This document shows, one piece after another, positions 1-8,256 of a stretch of 11,492 nt of DNA. The position numbers and the translations under genes are program-made. Position 1 is the first letter of the stretch, and each line of letters opens with the position of its first letter. Origin of the DNA: Candidatus Segatella mututuai (GTDB taxonomy: Bacteria > Bacteroidota > Bacteroidia > Bacteroidales > Bacteroidaceae); contig DJOI01000052.1 of NCBI GenBank assembly GCA_002439605.1, forward strand, positions 10,434 to 21,925, in the 5' to 3' direction. Under the pieces are notes generated by a model. That model did not search any database. It was not told the DNA's origin and saw nothing but the letters and a program-made list of their open reading frames with translations.

Positions 1-365
1 TTTTTTCTCCGACTGGTGAAGTGACTTTAGGTGTCTTTTAGAATCGCAAAGCATCGTTACGACATTCCAAATTGGCAAGTATGCGATGGTGGATAGTTTC
101 AGTTACATTCATAAACGGTCCTTTGTTACAAGCCCGAATCTGCTACGAGATTGCCCGTCATGCCGCACATTTCCTTCCACGAGAGGTCTGGATACATAAA
201 TTTGGCTCCACTTACGTGCGTTACGAGAACAGGAAATGTCATCGGAACGATAGGTTTGTGCATGGCTCTTTTGATGCCTGTGAGAGCAAAAATGACACAA
301 TTTTCGTTCCTTTTTCCCAGTTTTGGCATCTTCGGAGCGGTCTTTTTTGAAATATCAAACTTCAT
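1..365 (-). pseudogene. Remnant of a VirE/DUF3987-like mobile-element protein
   Basis: Reading the minus strand from an ATG at 365, a 79-codon frame is open to a TAA at 128-126. Around 133 a one-base shift continues as GCNKGPFMNVTETIHHRILA until a TAA at 40-38, after which coding-like sequence runs toward the window edge. The joined text contains KMPKLGK, then FPVLVTHVSGAKFMYPD, then NLVADSGCNKG, which resembles a degraded Walker A loop. This order (PKLPK-like start, FP-L--H----F-Y-D, P-loop) resembles from memory the ATPase/primase-like part of Bacteroidota VirE N-domain/DUF3987 proteins of mobile elements. That family link is inference. The frameshift, the later stop and the missing N-terminal half argue for a pseudogene. 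It could instead be an unrelated small hypothetical protein of 79 residues. Confidence 0.4.
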
Positions 366-431
366 ATTTATCTTTTCGATTCTTGTTAAATGGTTGATTG
401 TTATCCTTTTAGAGAATAAACAGAGTCATCT

Positions 432-627
432 GCTATTTCAATTTCAGTTATTTCAATTAATTTTTTTGATGGTTGCGATTTTTCGTTTTTTCAAATTTTA
501 TTATTATATATATATTATAACTATATATATATTAAATAGTTATATAATAATATAGTAAAGAAAAAAGAACGAAAACGGAAGTTGGAACCCTCTTAAAAAT
601 AACTGAAATAACTGAAATTGAAATAGC
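432..627. repeat. AT-rich palindromic element with perfect 24-bp inverted ends
   Basis: The sequence at 432-455 is the exact reverse complement of 604-627, leaving 148 bp between the arms. Each arm holds a short internal repeat (AACTGAAAT twice, then TGAAAT, reading the right arm). The interior is almost pure A/T, with a hairpin of 8-bp stem ATAACTAT (517-524) and ATAGTTAT (536-543), centred on the same point (about 530) as the outer arms. A further 12-bp complementary pair lies at 499-510 and 541-552. The element has no coding capacity. It resembles a MITE-like or cruciform-forming element, but no target-site duplication is evident at its edges. An origin-like or regulatory role is equally possible. 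Confidence 0.75.
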
Positions 628-737
628 CGTCAGTCAGCTTTTCTCTCCCAGGCCTTCTTGTCTCTTCGGCTGCCATACCACGAGCGCTTGTCGGGCGAGG
701 ATGGCTTTTAGTATGTCGTTCTATAGTACAGAGAATG
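628..737. other. Gene-free spacer, possibly a decayed coding fragment
   Basis: This stretch between the palindromic element and the susD terminator is clearly GC-richer than its left neighbour. On the minus strand it reads open in more than one frame for 20 to 28 codons, for example ending DKRSWYGSRRDKKAWERKAD, but none of these has a convincing start, leader or length. A 27-codon minus-strand frame from ATG 676 runs into the repeat arm. I see no intact gene, RNA or promoter. A fragment of an older gene is possible but unproven. The stretch 366-431, left of the palindromic element, also shows nothing I can name. Confidence 0.3.
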
Positions 738-781
738 TAAAAACAAAGCCAGGCTGCTCTTGTAATGGGCAGTCTGGCTTT
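738..781 (-). terminator. Rho-independent terminator of the susCD operon
   Basis: Read on the minus strand, an imperfect stem pairs AAAGCCAG (781-774) plus CTGC with GCAG plus CTGGCTTT (752-745), with one mismatch and an 11-base loop. GTTTTT follows. It lies about 20 bases beyond the susD stop codon, the expected position for ending this operon. Confidence 0.8.
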
Positions 782-800
782 CTATCATTTTTCTTCTACA

Positions 801-2723
801 TCAATATCCTGGGTTCTGCACAATCTTGGAGTTCACCTGAATCTGGTCCAGCGGAATGGCAAGCCAGTAGTTCTTGGGAGCCGTGAACTTTCTCACGCCG
901 CTCTCACGGGCTGTAGCCAAAGGCTGCTTGTAGAACTCGGCGGCTGTCTTGCCGTCCAGATGCCAGGAAGCCTGCGTGCGCATCAATTCCTTGTCGGCTA
1001 TCTTCCAGCGGCGTATGTCGTGGAAGCGACGGCCTTCCATCGCCAGCTCTATGGAGCGTTCCTGGTGAAGCACCTGGCGAAGCTTGTCGCCAGTGGGGAT
1101 GCCACCCGCCTTGGCCCATGACTCTTGGAAGGTTGGCAAACCGCTGCGCTGGCGAATCTTGTTCAGATAGACCAAGCTTTGCTCGCTCAACTTGCCGTTG
1201 TACTCAAAATCTGCCTCCGCATAATCTAAGTAAAGCTCAGCCAAGCGCATGAACGGATACACATATTTACTGTTATTATATTTTTTCGTGGACCAATTGT
1301 ATGAATCTGCCGAAGAAACCCATTTTTGGCAATAATAGCCATTGCTGGTTTGGTACTCGTGTGTGTCACTTCCATCATTTTGCTGTTCCTCACCCCTGCG
1401 ACATTTCAGGGTGATGATGTCACCTGCTATTTCGTAAGTTCCACGGTCGTAGCCGATGGATGCATAGAATCGTGGCTCACGGTTGGTGTTCCACAGCGCA
1501 GTTTGCTCGCCGTTGGGCAACGTTACCAACTGATAAGGGTCTTTGTCCTTGGTCTCAGGGTCGTCATCCCAAGGAAGTCCATTCTTGGTATAGTACCAGC
1601 TGATGCAATCCCAGCTTGGTACCAGGTACCCTCTGAATCCTGTGCCAGAATATCCAGGCTTGCGATTTTTGGTCATGCGAGGAGCTATGCTTTTTACATT
1701 GTACTCGACGGTACCCTGGTCGCCAAAGCCGAAAAGCACCTCGTTGAGGTTGTCTTGGTTAAAGGTTCCTTTTTCGCCCACAAAGGCATAGTGATAGTTG
1801 TTCTTTCCTTGCGTAGGGTCGGTCGTCGGCCAGTTGCCATAAAGCTTATAGCCATTCTGCTCGCAATAGTCGATGGCAGCCTTGGCAGCATCCATAGCCT
1901 TTTTCCATTTCTCGCGGTCGTAGGTCAGGTTCATCAGCGGCGTGCCGTCCTGGTTCTTGAAGTCGGAATAATACTCGCTGTTGCCATTTACCAATGGGGA
2001 TGCCGCATAGAGCAGCAAGCGCGCCTTGTAGCCCAAAGCAGCAGCGGCAGTAGCCTGTCCAGGACGATCTACTTGTCTTGCAGGCAAGAGCTTGGCTGCC
2101 TCGTCGTATTGCTGGGCAATGAAATCCACACATTCGTCGTAAGGGGAACGAGCCAGCTTCATGTCTGCCGGGGAAGCGTTGAGGGAATATTCTTGCTTGA
2201 TCAGAGGGATGGGACCGTAATACTCCAGCATGATCTGGTGGTAATAACCTATCAAGAAATGGGCTTCTCCCGCCCAGTCGTTCTTTTGCTCCTGGGTGGC
2301 ATCTGGCACGTCGTTGATATGATTCAGCAAGTCGTAACAGTTGCGTATGCTTTCCCACACGTCTTTTTTCTGAACGCCAGTGGGGTAGCTGGCGGCCGAC
2401 TGGCTCCACAAGGCATAATAGGTGGATGATGGAGACTCCATGTCATACAGCAGACTCTTCCAATGGAACCAGCGTACATCTCCGTACCACCCCGTCATGA
2501 AGTCGTTTCCCGCCGTCCAGTCAGGAAACGCTTGCGGATGGAAATAATTCGGAATGTTGTCGTAGCACGCCTGCATGGTCTTCTCGGTCATGTTGGCCGT
2601 TTTATACATATCGTCGATAGTCGCCGTGTTGCCAGGCACGACATCCAGGAAGTCACAGGCTGATAGCATCAGACCGCAGAGAGCGGCAATGCCTGCCGTC
2701 TTATAGTATTTATATCGTTTCAT
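801..2723 (-). CDS. SusD/RagB-family outer-membrane nutrient-binding lipoprotein
   Basis: This is the surface-exposed lipoprotein that lids the SusC transporter and captures its substrate, usually an oligosaccharide. The 640 residues begin with a lipoprotein signal peptide ending in the lipobox LSAC, with the lipidated cysteine at residue 23. Family signatures are present: RLAELYLDYAEA near 493-504, YLNKIRQRSGLP at 519-530, EGRRFHDIRRW ending at 573, and a C-terminus of the form NYWLAIPLDQIQ...QNPGY. Length is somewhat above the usual 500-600, within family range. The start lies 13 bases after the susC stop, so the two genes are cotranscribed, and a terminator follows the stop. The substrate cannot be read from sequence; SusD proteins diverge strongly with ligand. 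The gene shows no truncation or frameshift. Confidence 0.96.
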   Translation of the reverse strand: MKRYKYYKTAGIAALCGLMLSACDFLDVVPGNTATIDDMYKTANMTEKTMQACYDNIPNYFHPQAFPDWTAGNDFMTGWYGDVRWFHWKSLLYDMESPSSTYYALWSQSAASYPTGVQKKDVWESIRNCYDLLNHINDVPDATQEQKNDWAGEAHFLIGYYHQIMLEYYGPIPLIKQEYSLNASPADMKLARSPYDECVDFIAQQYDEAAKLLPARQVDRPGQATAAAALGYKARLLLYAASPLVNGNSEYYSDFKNQDGTPLMNLTYDREKWKKAMDAAKAAIDYCEQNGYKLYGNWPTTDPTQGKNNYHYAFVGEKGTFNQDNLNEVLFGFGDQGTVEYNVKSIAPRMTKNRKPGYSGTGFRGYLVPSWDCISWYYTKNGLPWDDDPETKDKDPYQLVTLPNGEQTALWNTNREPRFYASIGYDRGTYEIAGDIITLKCRRGEEQQNDGSDTHEYQTSNGYYCQKWVSSADSYNWSTKKYNNSKYVYPFMRLAELYLDYAEADFEYNGKLSEQSLVYLNKIRQRSGLPTFQESWAKAGGIPTGDKLRQVLHQERSIELAMEGRRFHDIRRWKIADKELMRTQASWHLDGKTAAEFYKQPLATARESGVRKFTAPKNYWLAIPLDQIQVNSKIVQNPGY

Positions 2724-2736
2724 GAGTTGATGTTAA

Positions 2737-5700
2737 TTAATAATGAAATTGAACTCCCACTTTCACGGTGCGTTGCAACGGATAGTTCAGTCCGTTGCCG
2801 CTTCCCATTTCAGGATCCCAATCCTTGAATGGAGCGAAGGTGAGCAGGTTGCTTCCGGCCACATACACACGCAGCCATTTGTTGAATGTATAGCCCAGCT
2901 CGGCACTCTTCAGTCGCAGGTAGGAAGCGTCGCGCAAATAAAGCGTACTGACCTGTGTGTCATTCGTCTGCGGATTGACCGACAGGCGAGGATATTTGGC
3001 ATGGGCATCTGGGTTGTCCATGGAGAAATGGTTGTCCACGATGTATTGTGCTATGTTATAGCCCTTGTGGCTGTTATCGGCGAATGGATGCATGTTTTGC
3101 ATCATCAAGCTTACCTTGGCGCTTCCCTGGAAGAAGAGGTTAAGATCCCATTTCTTGTACTTCAAGGTTCCGCCAAATCCATATACGATTTCAGGAATCT
3201 CTGGATTCCCGATGGTGGTAATATCGTTGGCATCTATCTGGTTGTCCCCGTTCAAGTCCTTGTAGCGCACACTACCTACGCCGTAGGAACCAAGCGTTTG
3301 CTTAGGCGCCTTGTCCACTTCCTCCTGCGAGGTGAAGATGCCCTCTGCTATATAGCCACGGATACTGTTGATGGGGTGTCCCATTTGTGAGTATGTGGAA
3401 AGTATGTTCTCCGGCTCGTCTTTGTCCTTGATTTCATTATGTGCATACGTGAAGCTTCCGTTCAATGTCAATATCAAATCCTTATTGAACGCCTTGTTGT
3501 AAGACAAGCCTAAGTCCACACCTCCGTTGTCCACGGCACCAATGTTGCCATAAGGAGTTTGTGAAGAGATACCAATATAAGAAGGAATCGTGTTTCGCTT
3601 CATGAAGATGCCGGTACGCTTCTCCTTGAAGAAGTCCACACTCAAGTTGAAGTCATTGAACAAGCCCAGGTCCACACCGATGTTCAGCTTCTTTGATTTC
3701 TCCCAGGTGGCATCCTCATTTCCCAGGGTCTTGATTGTAGGACCGTTGAATTTGCTATAATCACCGCTGGTTTGCCACCAGTTGACGGCTTGCCCCAAAT
3801 TGACAGTCGTGATATAAGGGAAGCGCTTGCTCAATGCGTCATTACCTACCAAACCGTATGTTCCTCTCAACTTCAGGTTGGTCACTACATGCTTGACAGG
3901 AGCGAAGAACTTCTCGTTGGAGACAGTCCATCCCAAGGCAATGGCAGGGAAGAAACCGAAGCGGTGACCCTTCTTGAAGTTTTCCGATCCGTTGTATCCG
4001 AAAGTGGCCTCCAATAAGTAACGCTCTGCATAATTATAGGTCAAGCGTCCCGCCAATCCTTGCTCACGATAGGGAAGCAGCTTCTGTTGGTCTTTGGTAC
4101 CGCCCACATCAATACGGGTTTCCTTCATGTGGTAAACGAAAGTAGCGCCCACGTTGTGAAGTCCGAAGCTGCGGGCATAGTCCAATGTGCCTTGCAGCGA
4201 CCATACACGCTGGGTCGGGTCTTGTCCGGCGTTCGACTGGATGGCTGTGTTGCCATCGGTTCCGATGCTCTGCTCTTCCCATGTATATTGGCCATTCTCG
4301 TCTTTCTGAGGATTTATCACCTGGAAATAGTAAGGCTGAATCCAGTTGTTTTGCCAGCTGAAACTATAGTTGTAGAAGGAAGCCAAGGCACTGGCTTTCA
4401 ATCCCGGCGTGATGAACTTCAGGTCTTGCTCCAGCGAGAAGGCTGTGGTCATATACACATAGCTGCGCTCTGTGTATCCGCTGCTCATCTTGGCGTATGG
4501 GTTCACGTTGGCGTTGCCGACATCTGGGCTGTTGCTGTTGCCATAGCGCACAAAGGTGTCGCCCGGCTGTGATGGCAATGTGACGGGGAATGCAACAGGA
4601 CTTGTCCGCATGCTGGCATAGAAGAAATCCTGCAGCGAATATTCACCCCTTCCATCGTCCGAAGCTGCCCATGGCGAATGATATTGCGTAATCTGCGCGT
4701 TCATGTTCAGTCCCATCTTCGTGGTAGGCGTGAGATGTGCGACGACATTGCTCTGGAAGAGGTATTTCTTGCTGTTCAGCCCGACGTCGAGAACCGCCTC
4801 TTTCGGACTGCGTGTGATACCGTTTTCGAGGAAGATGCCTGCGTTCATGAAATACTCCAGGAGCTTCGTGCCACCCTTCACCGACACGTTGAGGTTCTGG
4901 TTCATGGCTAAGTCCTTGAACAGCAGCTTGTACCAGTTGTTGTTAGGATAAACGTAGGGATTTACGCCATTGCGCGTATTCTCTATCTGCTCGTCGCTGA
5001 ACGGAGCTGTATATTGATCGAGGGTTCCTGCCAGCATGGCATCGTTGCGGGAAGCCTCGTTGTACATCTGCATGTAGGTAGGACCGTCCGCCATCTTCTG
5101 GATGAAGGTTGGCATGGAGACGGTGTTGTCGAAACGTATGTTCACCTGCATCTTCTCGGAAAGTCTACCCGTCTTTGTGTTGATCAAGATAACACCGTTG
5201 GCACCACGAGAACCGTAGAGAGAAGTGGCCGTGGCATCTTTCAGCACCGAGAACGACTCTATGGACTCTGGCGGAATGTTATTGAGCATCGTCGAATTGA
5301 TTTCCACACCATCCAAAAGAATCAGAGGTGCGGTGTTGGAGCCAAACGTGGAGATGCCTCGAATATAGAACTGGGCGTTGTCGTATCCAGGTTCACCTTT
5401 GGGCTGGTAAGCGATGAGACCAGGAATCTTACCAGCGAAGGAGGTTGTCAAGCTACTGGAAGTGATGCTCAAGTCCTCTGGCTTCACCGCCTGCACGGCT
5501 CCCACCAACGACTCTTTCTTCTGCTTACCGAATCCTACCACGACCACCTCGTCGAGGTTCTTTGCGTTAGGAATCATGTTGAATGAAAGGAATTTCTTGG
5601 AGTTGAACTGGATGGTTTTCTTCATGTATCCCACATAGGATGCCGACACGCGTGCTTTTTCATTCGTTACGTTAATGGAAAACAATCCGTCGTTGTCCGT

Positions 5701-5940
5701 GACAGCCTTCTCGTTCGTACCTTCCACTTGGATGATGGCACCGATGAGCGGTTCTCCATTCTCATCGCATACGAAACCCTTTACCAGGTGCCCGGACTGT
5801 GACACATTCTGTGTGGATTCAGCGGCTCCTCTTTGTGCTTGCAGAGGATAGGCCGCGAACGTACTGCCCGAAGAGAGCGCCAGTATGGATAGCAACCACA
5901 CCAGTCTTTGAGGATTTTGACCTCGTTTTTTTCTTTTCAT
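2737..5940 (-). CDS. SusC/RagA-family TonB-dependent outer-membrane transporter
   Basis: This is the outer-membrane beta-barrel that imports substrates captured by the SusD partner, powered by TonB. With the ATG at 5940 it has 1067 residues. It has a basic N-terminus and signal peptide (about 1-36), a carboxypeptidase-D-like regulatory domain (about 53-125, VKGFVCDENGEPLIGA), the SusC motif NLDEVVVVGFGKQKK (128-142), a plug (about 143-258, with FYIRGISTFGS and LYGSRGANGVILI), then the barrel ending in an aromatic residue (VQFHY). An in-frame ATG at 6009 was rejected because the likely promoter (-7 at 5992-5999) lies between it and 5940. No STN domain is visible before the carboxypeptidase-like domain, so direct signalling to an anti-sigma factor, as in ECF-controlled SusC proteins, is unlikely. 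No regulator gene is in the window. The transported compound is unknown. Confidence 0.96.
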   Translation of the reverse strand: MKRKKRGQNPQRLVWLLSILALSSGSTFAAYPLQAQRGAAESTQNVSQSGHLVKGFVCDENGEPLIGAIIQVEGTNEKAVTDNDGLFSINVTNEKARVSASYVGYMKKTIQFNSKKFLSFNMIPNAKNLDEVVVVGFGKQKKESLVGAVQAVKPEDLSITSSSLTTSFAGKIPGLIAYQPKGEPGYDNAQFYIRGISTFGSNTAPLILLDGVEINSTMLNNIPPESIESFSVLKDATATSLYGSRGANGVILINTKTGRLSEKMQVNIRFDNTVSMPTFIQKMADGPTYMQMYNEASRNDAMLAGTLDQYTAPFSDEQIENTRNGVNPYVYPNNNWYKLLFKDLAMNQNLNVSVKGGTKLLEYFMNAGIFLENGITRSPKEAVLDVGLNSKKYLFQSNVVAHLTPTTKMGLNMNAQITQYHSPWAASDDGRGEYSLQDFFYASMRTSPVAFPVTLPSQPGDTFVRYGNSNSPDVGNANVNPYAKMSSGYTERSYVYMTTAFSLEQDLKFITPGLKASALASFYNYSFSWQNNWIQPYYFQVINPQKDENGQYTWEEQSIGTDGNTAIQSNAGQDPTQRVWSLQGTLDYARSFGLHNVGATFVYHMKETRIDVGGTKDQQKLLPYREQGLAGRLTYNYAERYLLEATFGYNGSENFKKGHRFGFFPAIALGWTVSNEKFFAPVKHVVTNLKLRGTYGLVGNDALSKRFPYITTVNLGQAVNWWQTSGDYSKFNGPTIKTLGNEDATWEKSKKLNIGVDLGLFNDFNLSVDFFKEKRTGIFMKRNTIPSYIGISSQTPYGNIGAVDNGGVDLGLSYNKAFNKDLILTLNGSFTYAHNEIKDKDEPENILSTYSQMGHPINSIRGYIAEGIFTSQEEVDKAPKQTLGSYGVGSVRYKDLNGDNQIDANDITTIGNPEIPEIVYGFGGTLKYKKWDLNLFFQGSAKVSLMMQNMHPFADNSHKGYNIAQYIVDNHFSMDNPDAHAKYPRLSVNPQTNDTQVSTLYLRDASYLRLKSAELGYTFNKWLRVYVAGSNLLTFAPFKDWDPEMGSGNGLNYPLQRTVKVGVQFHY

Positions 5941-5991
5941 TTGTGTGTTTGAAGTTAAATAATTGATTTTCTCGTATTTCTTAACAAGGGG

Positions 5992-5999
5992 CAAAATTA
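5992..5999 (-). promoter_or_regulatory. Probable susCD promoter (-7 element)
   Basis: On the minus strand this reads TAATTTTG, matching the Bacteroidota -7 consensus TAnnTTTG. It would place the transcription start near 5985 and give a leader of about 45 bases before the ATG at 5940. No good TTG -33 element is found at the usual distance, which suggests dependence on an activator. An 8-base palindrome, TGCATGCA (6012-6019), sits just where the -33 region should be. Confidence 0.55.
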
Positions 6000-6095
6000 G
6001 AACTCTCATGTTGCATGCATATTACATTGGCGTTAAATACCCGTAAAACCTTTTTCTGAGATGTTGAATTATCGAAGAGTATAGCCTTTTTTATG

Positions 6096-6103
6096 TAACT
6101 TTG
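6096..6103 (+). promoter_or_regulatory. Probable promoter (-7 element) of the divergent exported-protein gene
   Basis: TAACTTTG fits TAnnTTTG and lies 25 bases before the ATG at 6129. The -33 position has no clear TTG. The spacer between this and the susC promoter is short, so one regulator could serve both directions; that is inference. Confidence 0.6.
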
Positions 6104-6128
6104 CTTTGATTTTAAACGTTATAAAAAC

Positions 6129-8153
6129 ATGAAGAGAAAAAAACTTATTATTTTGGCAGAATGTCTTGTCGTAAGTGTTACGGCTTCAGCGTTTAACTAT
6201 ACGCCGCTGAACGTAAAGGGCTTGCTGAGATACAAGACACCGGGGAATCCAACTCGTGTGGACACGTTGCGTATGCAACCCTCCCACACCAGCGAGTTTG
6301 CATGGGGATCCCACCAATCGCTACCGCTTGTTATCAAGGAAAAAGTGGAGCGAGAGAACGACACATGGAAAATTACAGTCACGCTCAAGGCAAAAAGTGA
6401 TGTTTATTTCCATTTCGGTCAATGGGTCAATACTGGTTTTCGGCACAAAGACTGCTTGTTTTATCTGCCAGGGTTCTGGTATCGCTTGAACTTGCGCTCT
6501 CCTAAAGCAGCGCCATCATTCCACACCTCTGACAGTTGGACGGTGAGGGAAGACCGGCTCAGCACACCGCTGACCGCTATCTATAACAAGCAGGATGGAA
6601 AGGTGCTTTCTGTCCTCCGAACGCACAATGAAGGGGTAGATGCTTTGACCGTACAGGATGGACGGGAAACTTTGCTCAGCGGTACGACGACACTTGGATA
6701 CACAGGTTTCGAGAATCAGGCTGATACCGCTGTGCTGAGCTTTGGCTTTCCTTATCAGGAAACGCCTAAGTCGTATATACGTAAGTTAACTTTGGCTTCC
6801 CCTGTACAAGCATTTCAATACCTCAAAAAAGGGCAGACTTTGAATCTCTCTTGGGAATTGCATGAGACCACAGCTACAGACTATGCGGATTGTATCAGTA
6901 AAATGTGGAATTATAGCTATGACACCCAAAAACCTCAGCCTCTTGGTTCCACTCCTTCCACTCCCGTTGTCAAAAAAATACTGAGCCAATATTTCAAAGA
7001 CAGCTATGTGGAGAACAAGGATTTGTGCTACTTTGCCAGCCCAGGCATGCGAGTTGACGATTGCAAGCATAAGCCGGTGGCCGAGGTGGGATTCGTGGGG
7101 CGTACCTTGCTGAACGCCTTGAATGCACTTGAATACGGAGAGAAAAGCGGAGACCAAGATTTGACGGAGAAAGCCCGTCGCATTTTTCAATCGTACTGTG
7201 CTCACGGATTCACCTCGAAAGGATGGCTAAGGGAATGGGTGAATGTGAACAATCGGAAGGAGAAGGGAGCGTTCACCATCCGCCGTCAGTCGGAAGGACT
7301 CTATGCGCTGCTTTATTATCTGGACTATGAGCGCAGCAAGGGAAGAAAGCATCCTGAATGGGAGAAAAAAGTGGATACCTTGTTGAAGCAATTGCTTGGT
7401 CTGCAACAAAAAGACGGCAGCTTTCCCCGTAAGTTCCATGAGGATTTGACCGTTGCGGATGCCTCTGGAGGAAGTACTTCTTGCGTCACTTTGCCTTTGA
7501 TTATGGGATACCATTATTTCCAGCAGAAGAGCTTTCGTAACGCTGCCCGTAAGTCTATGGTTTACATAGAGAGAAACATCATTTCTCCGTCCGACTATTT
7601 TTCTTCCACCCTCGATGCTAATTGCGAGGACAAGGAAGCGTCCCTTTATGCAGCCACAGCCGCCTATTATATGGCTTTGGCAAGTAAAGGAAAGGAACGT
7701 GCGCATTATCAGCAACTCATGCGCAAGGCCGCCTATTTCGCCTTGTCGTGGTACTACACCTGGGACGTGCCTTTTGCCGCAGGAGAGATGTTGGGCGATA
7801 TGGGATTGAAAACGAGAGGATGGGGCAATGTGTCCGTGGAAAACAACCATATCGATGTGTATGTCTTTGATTTTACGGATGTGTTGGCTTATCTGTCGCA
7901 AGTGTTCAAGGACAAACGGTTCGAAAACTTCGGGGAAGTCATCCGCAGTTCGCTCCTCCAGTTGCTTCCTTACGAAGGGCATCTTTGTGGCGTGGCGAAA
8001 GAAGGATATTATCCCGAAGTGGTGCAACATACAAATTGGGATTATGGCAAGAACGGAAAAGGTTTCTATAACGACATCTTCGCACCAGGATGGACGGTGG
8101 CGTCGTTGTGGGAAATGCTGACACCTGGAAGGGCGGCATCTTTCTTCCGCTAA
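6129..8153 (+). CDS. Large exported protein, probable alpha/alpha-toroid enzyme of unknown specificity
   Basis: This is a 674-residue protein with an N-terminal signal peptide (basic MKRKK, hydrophobic stretch, likely cleavage after ASA at 19-21), so it is exported to the periplasm or beyond. There is no lipobox. Residues about 22-255 look beta-rich with many aromatics. From about 275 the sequence becomes helical, with spaced hairpin-like repeats and a QQKDGSFPRKF segment near 425-435 reminiscent of alpha/alpha-barrel folds. Near the end come NNHIDVYVFDFTDVLAYL (about 570-587) and FAPGWTVASLWEML. This two-part layout is common in six-hairpin glycosidases and polysaccharide lyases, but I do not recognise a named family and cannot point to catalytic residues. 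It is divergent from susCD and likely acts on the same substrate (inference). It ends at its own terminator. A non-enzymatic role is possible. Confidence 0.85.
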   Translation: MKRKKLIILAECLVVSVTASAFNYTPLNVKGLLRYKTPGNPTRVDTLRMQPSHTSEFAWGSHQSLPLVIKEKVERENDTWKITVTLKAKSDVYFHFGQWVNTGFRHKDCLFYLPGFWYRLNLRSPKAAPSFHTSDSWTVREDRLSTPLTAIYNKQDGKVLSVLRTHNEGVDALTVQDGRETLLSGTTTLGYTGFENQADTAVLSFGFPYQETPKSYIRKLTLASPVQAFQYLKKGQTLNLSWELHETTATDYADCISKMWNYSYDTQKPQPLGSTPSTPVVKKILSQYFKDSYVENKDLCYFASPGMRVDDCKHKPVAEVGFVGRTLLNALNALEYGEKSGDQDLTEKARRIFQSYCAHGFTSKGWLREWVNVNNRKEKGAFTIRRQSEGLYALLYYLDYERSKGRKHPEWEKKVDTLLKQLLGLQQKDGSFPRKFHEDLTVADASGGSTSCVTLPLIMGYHYFQQKSFRNAARKSMVYIERNIISPSDYFSSTLDANCEDKEASLYAATAAYYMALASKGKERAHYQQLMRKAAYFALSWYYTWDVPFAAGEMLGDMGLKTRGWGNVSVENNHIDVYVFDFTDVLAYLSQVFKDKRFENFGEVIRSSLLQLLPYEGHLCGVAKEGYYPEVVQHTNWDYGKNGKGFYNDIFAPGWTVASLWEMLTPGRAASFFR

Positions 8154-8199
8154 ATATCTTGCTATGAGATGAGGACAATGTGATGAGGCTCTATAACGC

Positions 8200-8236
8200 A
8201 AAGAGGATGTGGCAAAAAGTCACACCCTCTTTTTTT
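8200..8236 (+). terminator. Rho-independent terminator after the exported-protein gene
   Basis: AAAGAGG and TGTG pair with CACA and CCTCTTT across a short A-rich loop and one A-C mismatch, followed by seven T residues (8230-8236) on the plus strand. It lies about 47 bases after the stop at 8153. The reverse strand lacks a matching T-run, so it serves mainly the plus-strand gene. Confidence 0.85.
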
Positions 8237-8256
8237 GATTTCCTCCAAAAATGTTT

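Noticed and set aside
151..555. A plus-strand frame of 134 codons ending in a hydrophobic stretch
   Set aside because: Its hydrophobic tail is simply the AT-rich palindromic element being translated; no promoter or Shine-Dalgarno site was found.
432..627. Phase-variable invertible promoter
   Set aside because: Inverted repeats flank an AT-rich interior, but no clear TAnnTTTG promoter lies inside, no adjacent intact gene is positioned to be switched, and no invertase is in the window.
593..676. A 27-codon minus-strand peptide ending YFNFSYFSYF
   Set aside because: The ending is the repeat arm read as protein; no leader signals support it.
1326..2429. A 367-codon plus-strand frame with hydrophobic text, opposite susD
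   Set aside because: It is antisense to a well-supported SusD gene, has no promoter or family resemblance, and its apparent hydrophobicity comes from reading SusD codons backwards.
5941..6009. An upstream in-frame ATG (6009) extending SusC by 23 residues
   Set aside because: It would precede the probable promoter and bury the signal peptide behind an unusual N-terminal extension.
7227..8201. A 324-codon minus-strand frame opposite the exported-protein gene
   Set aside because: It overlaps the coherent 674-residue frame, spans the terminator region and shows no recognisable motif; it is a shadow.
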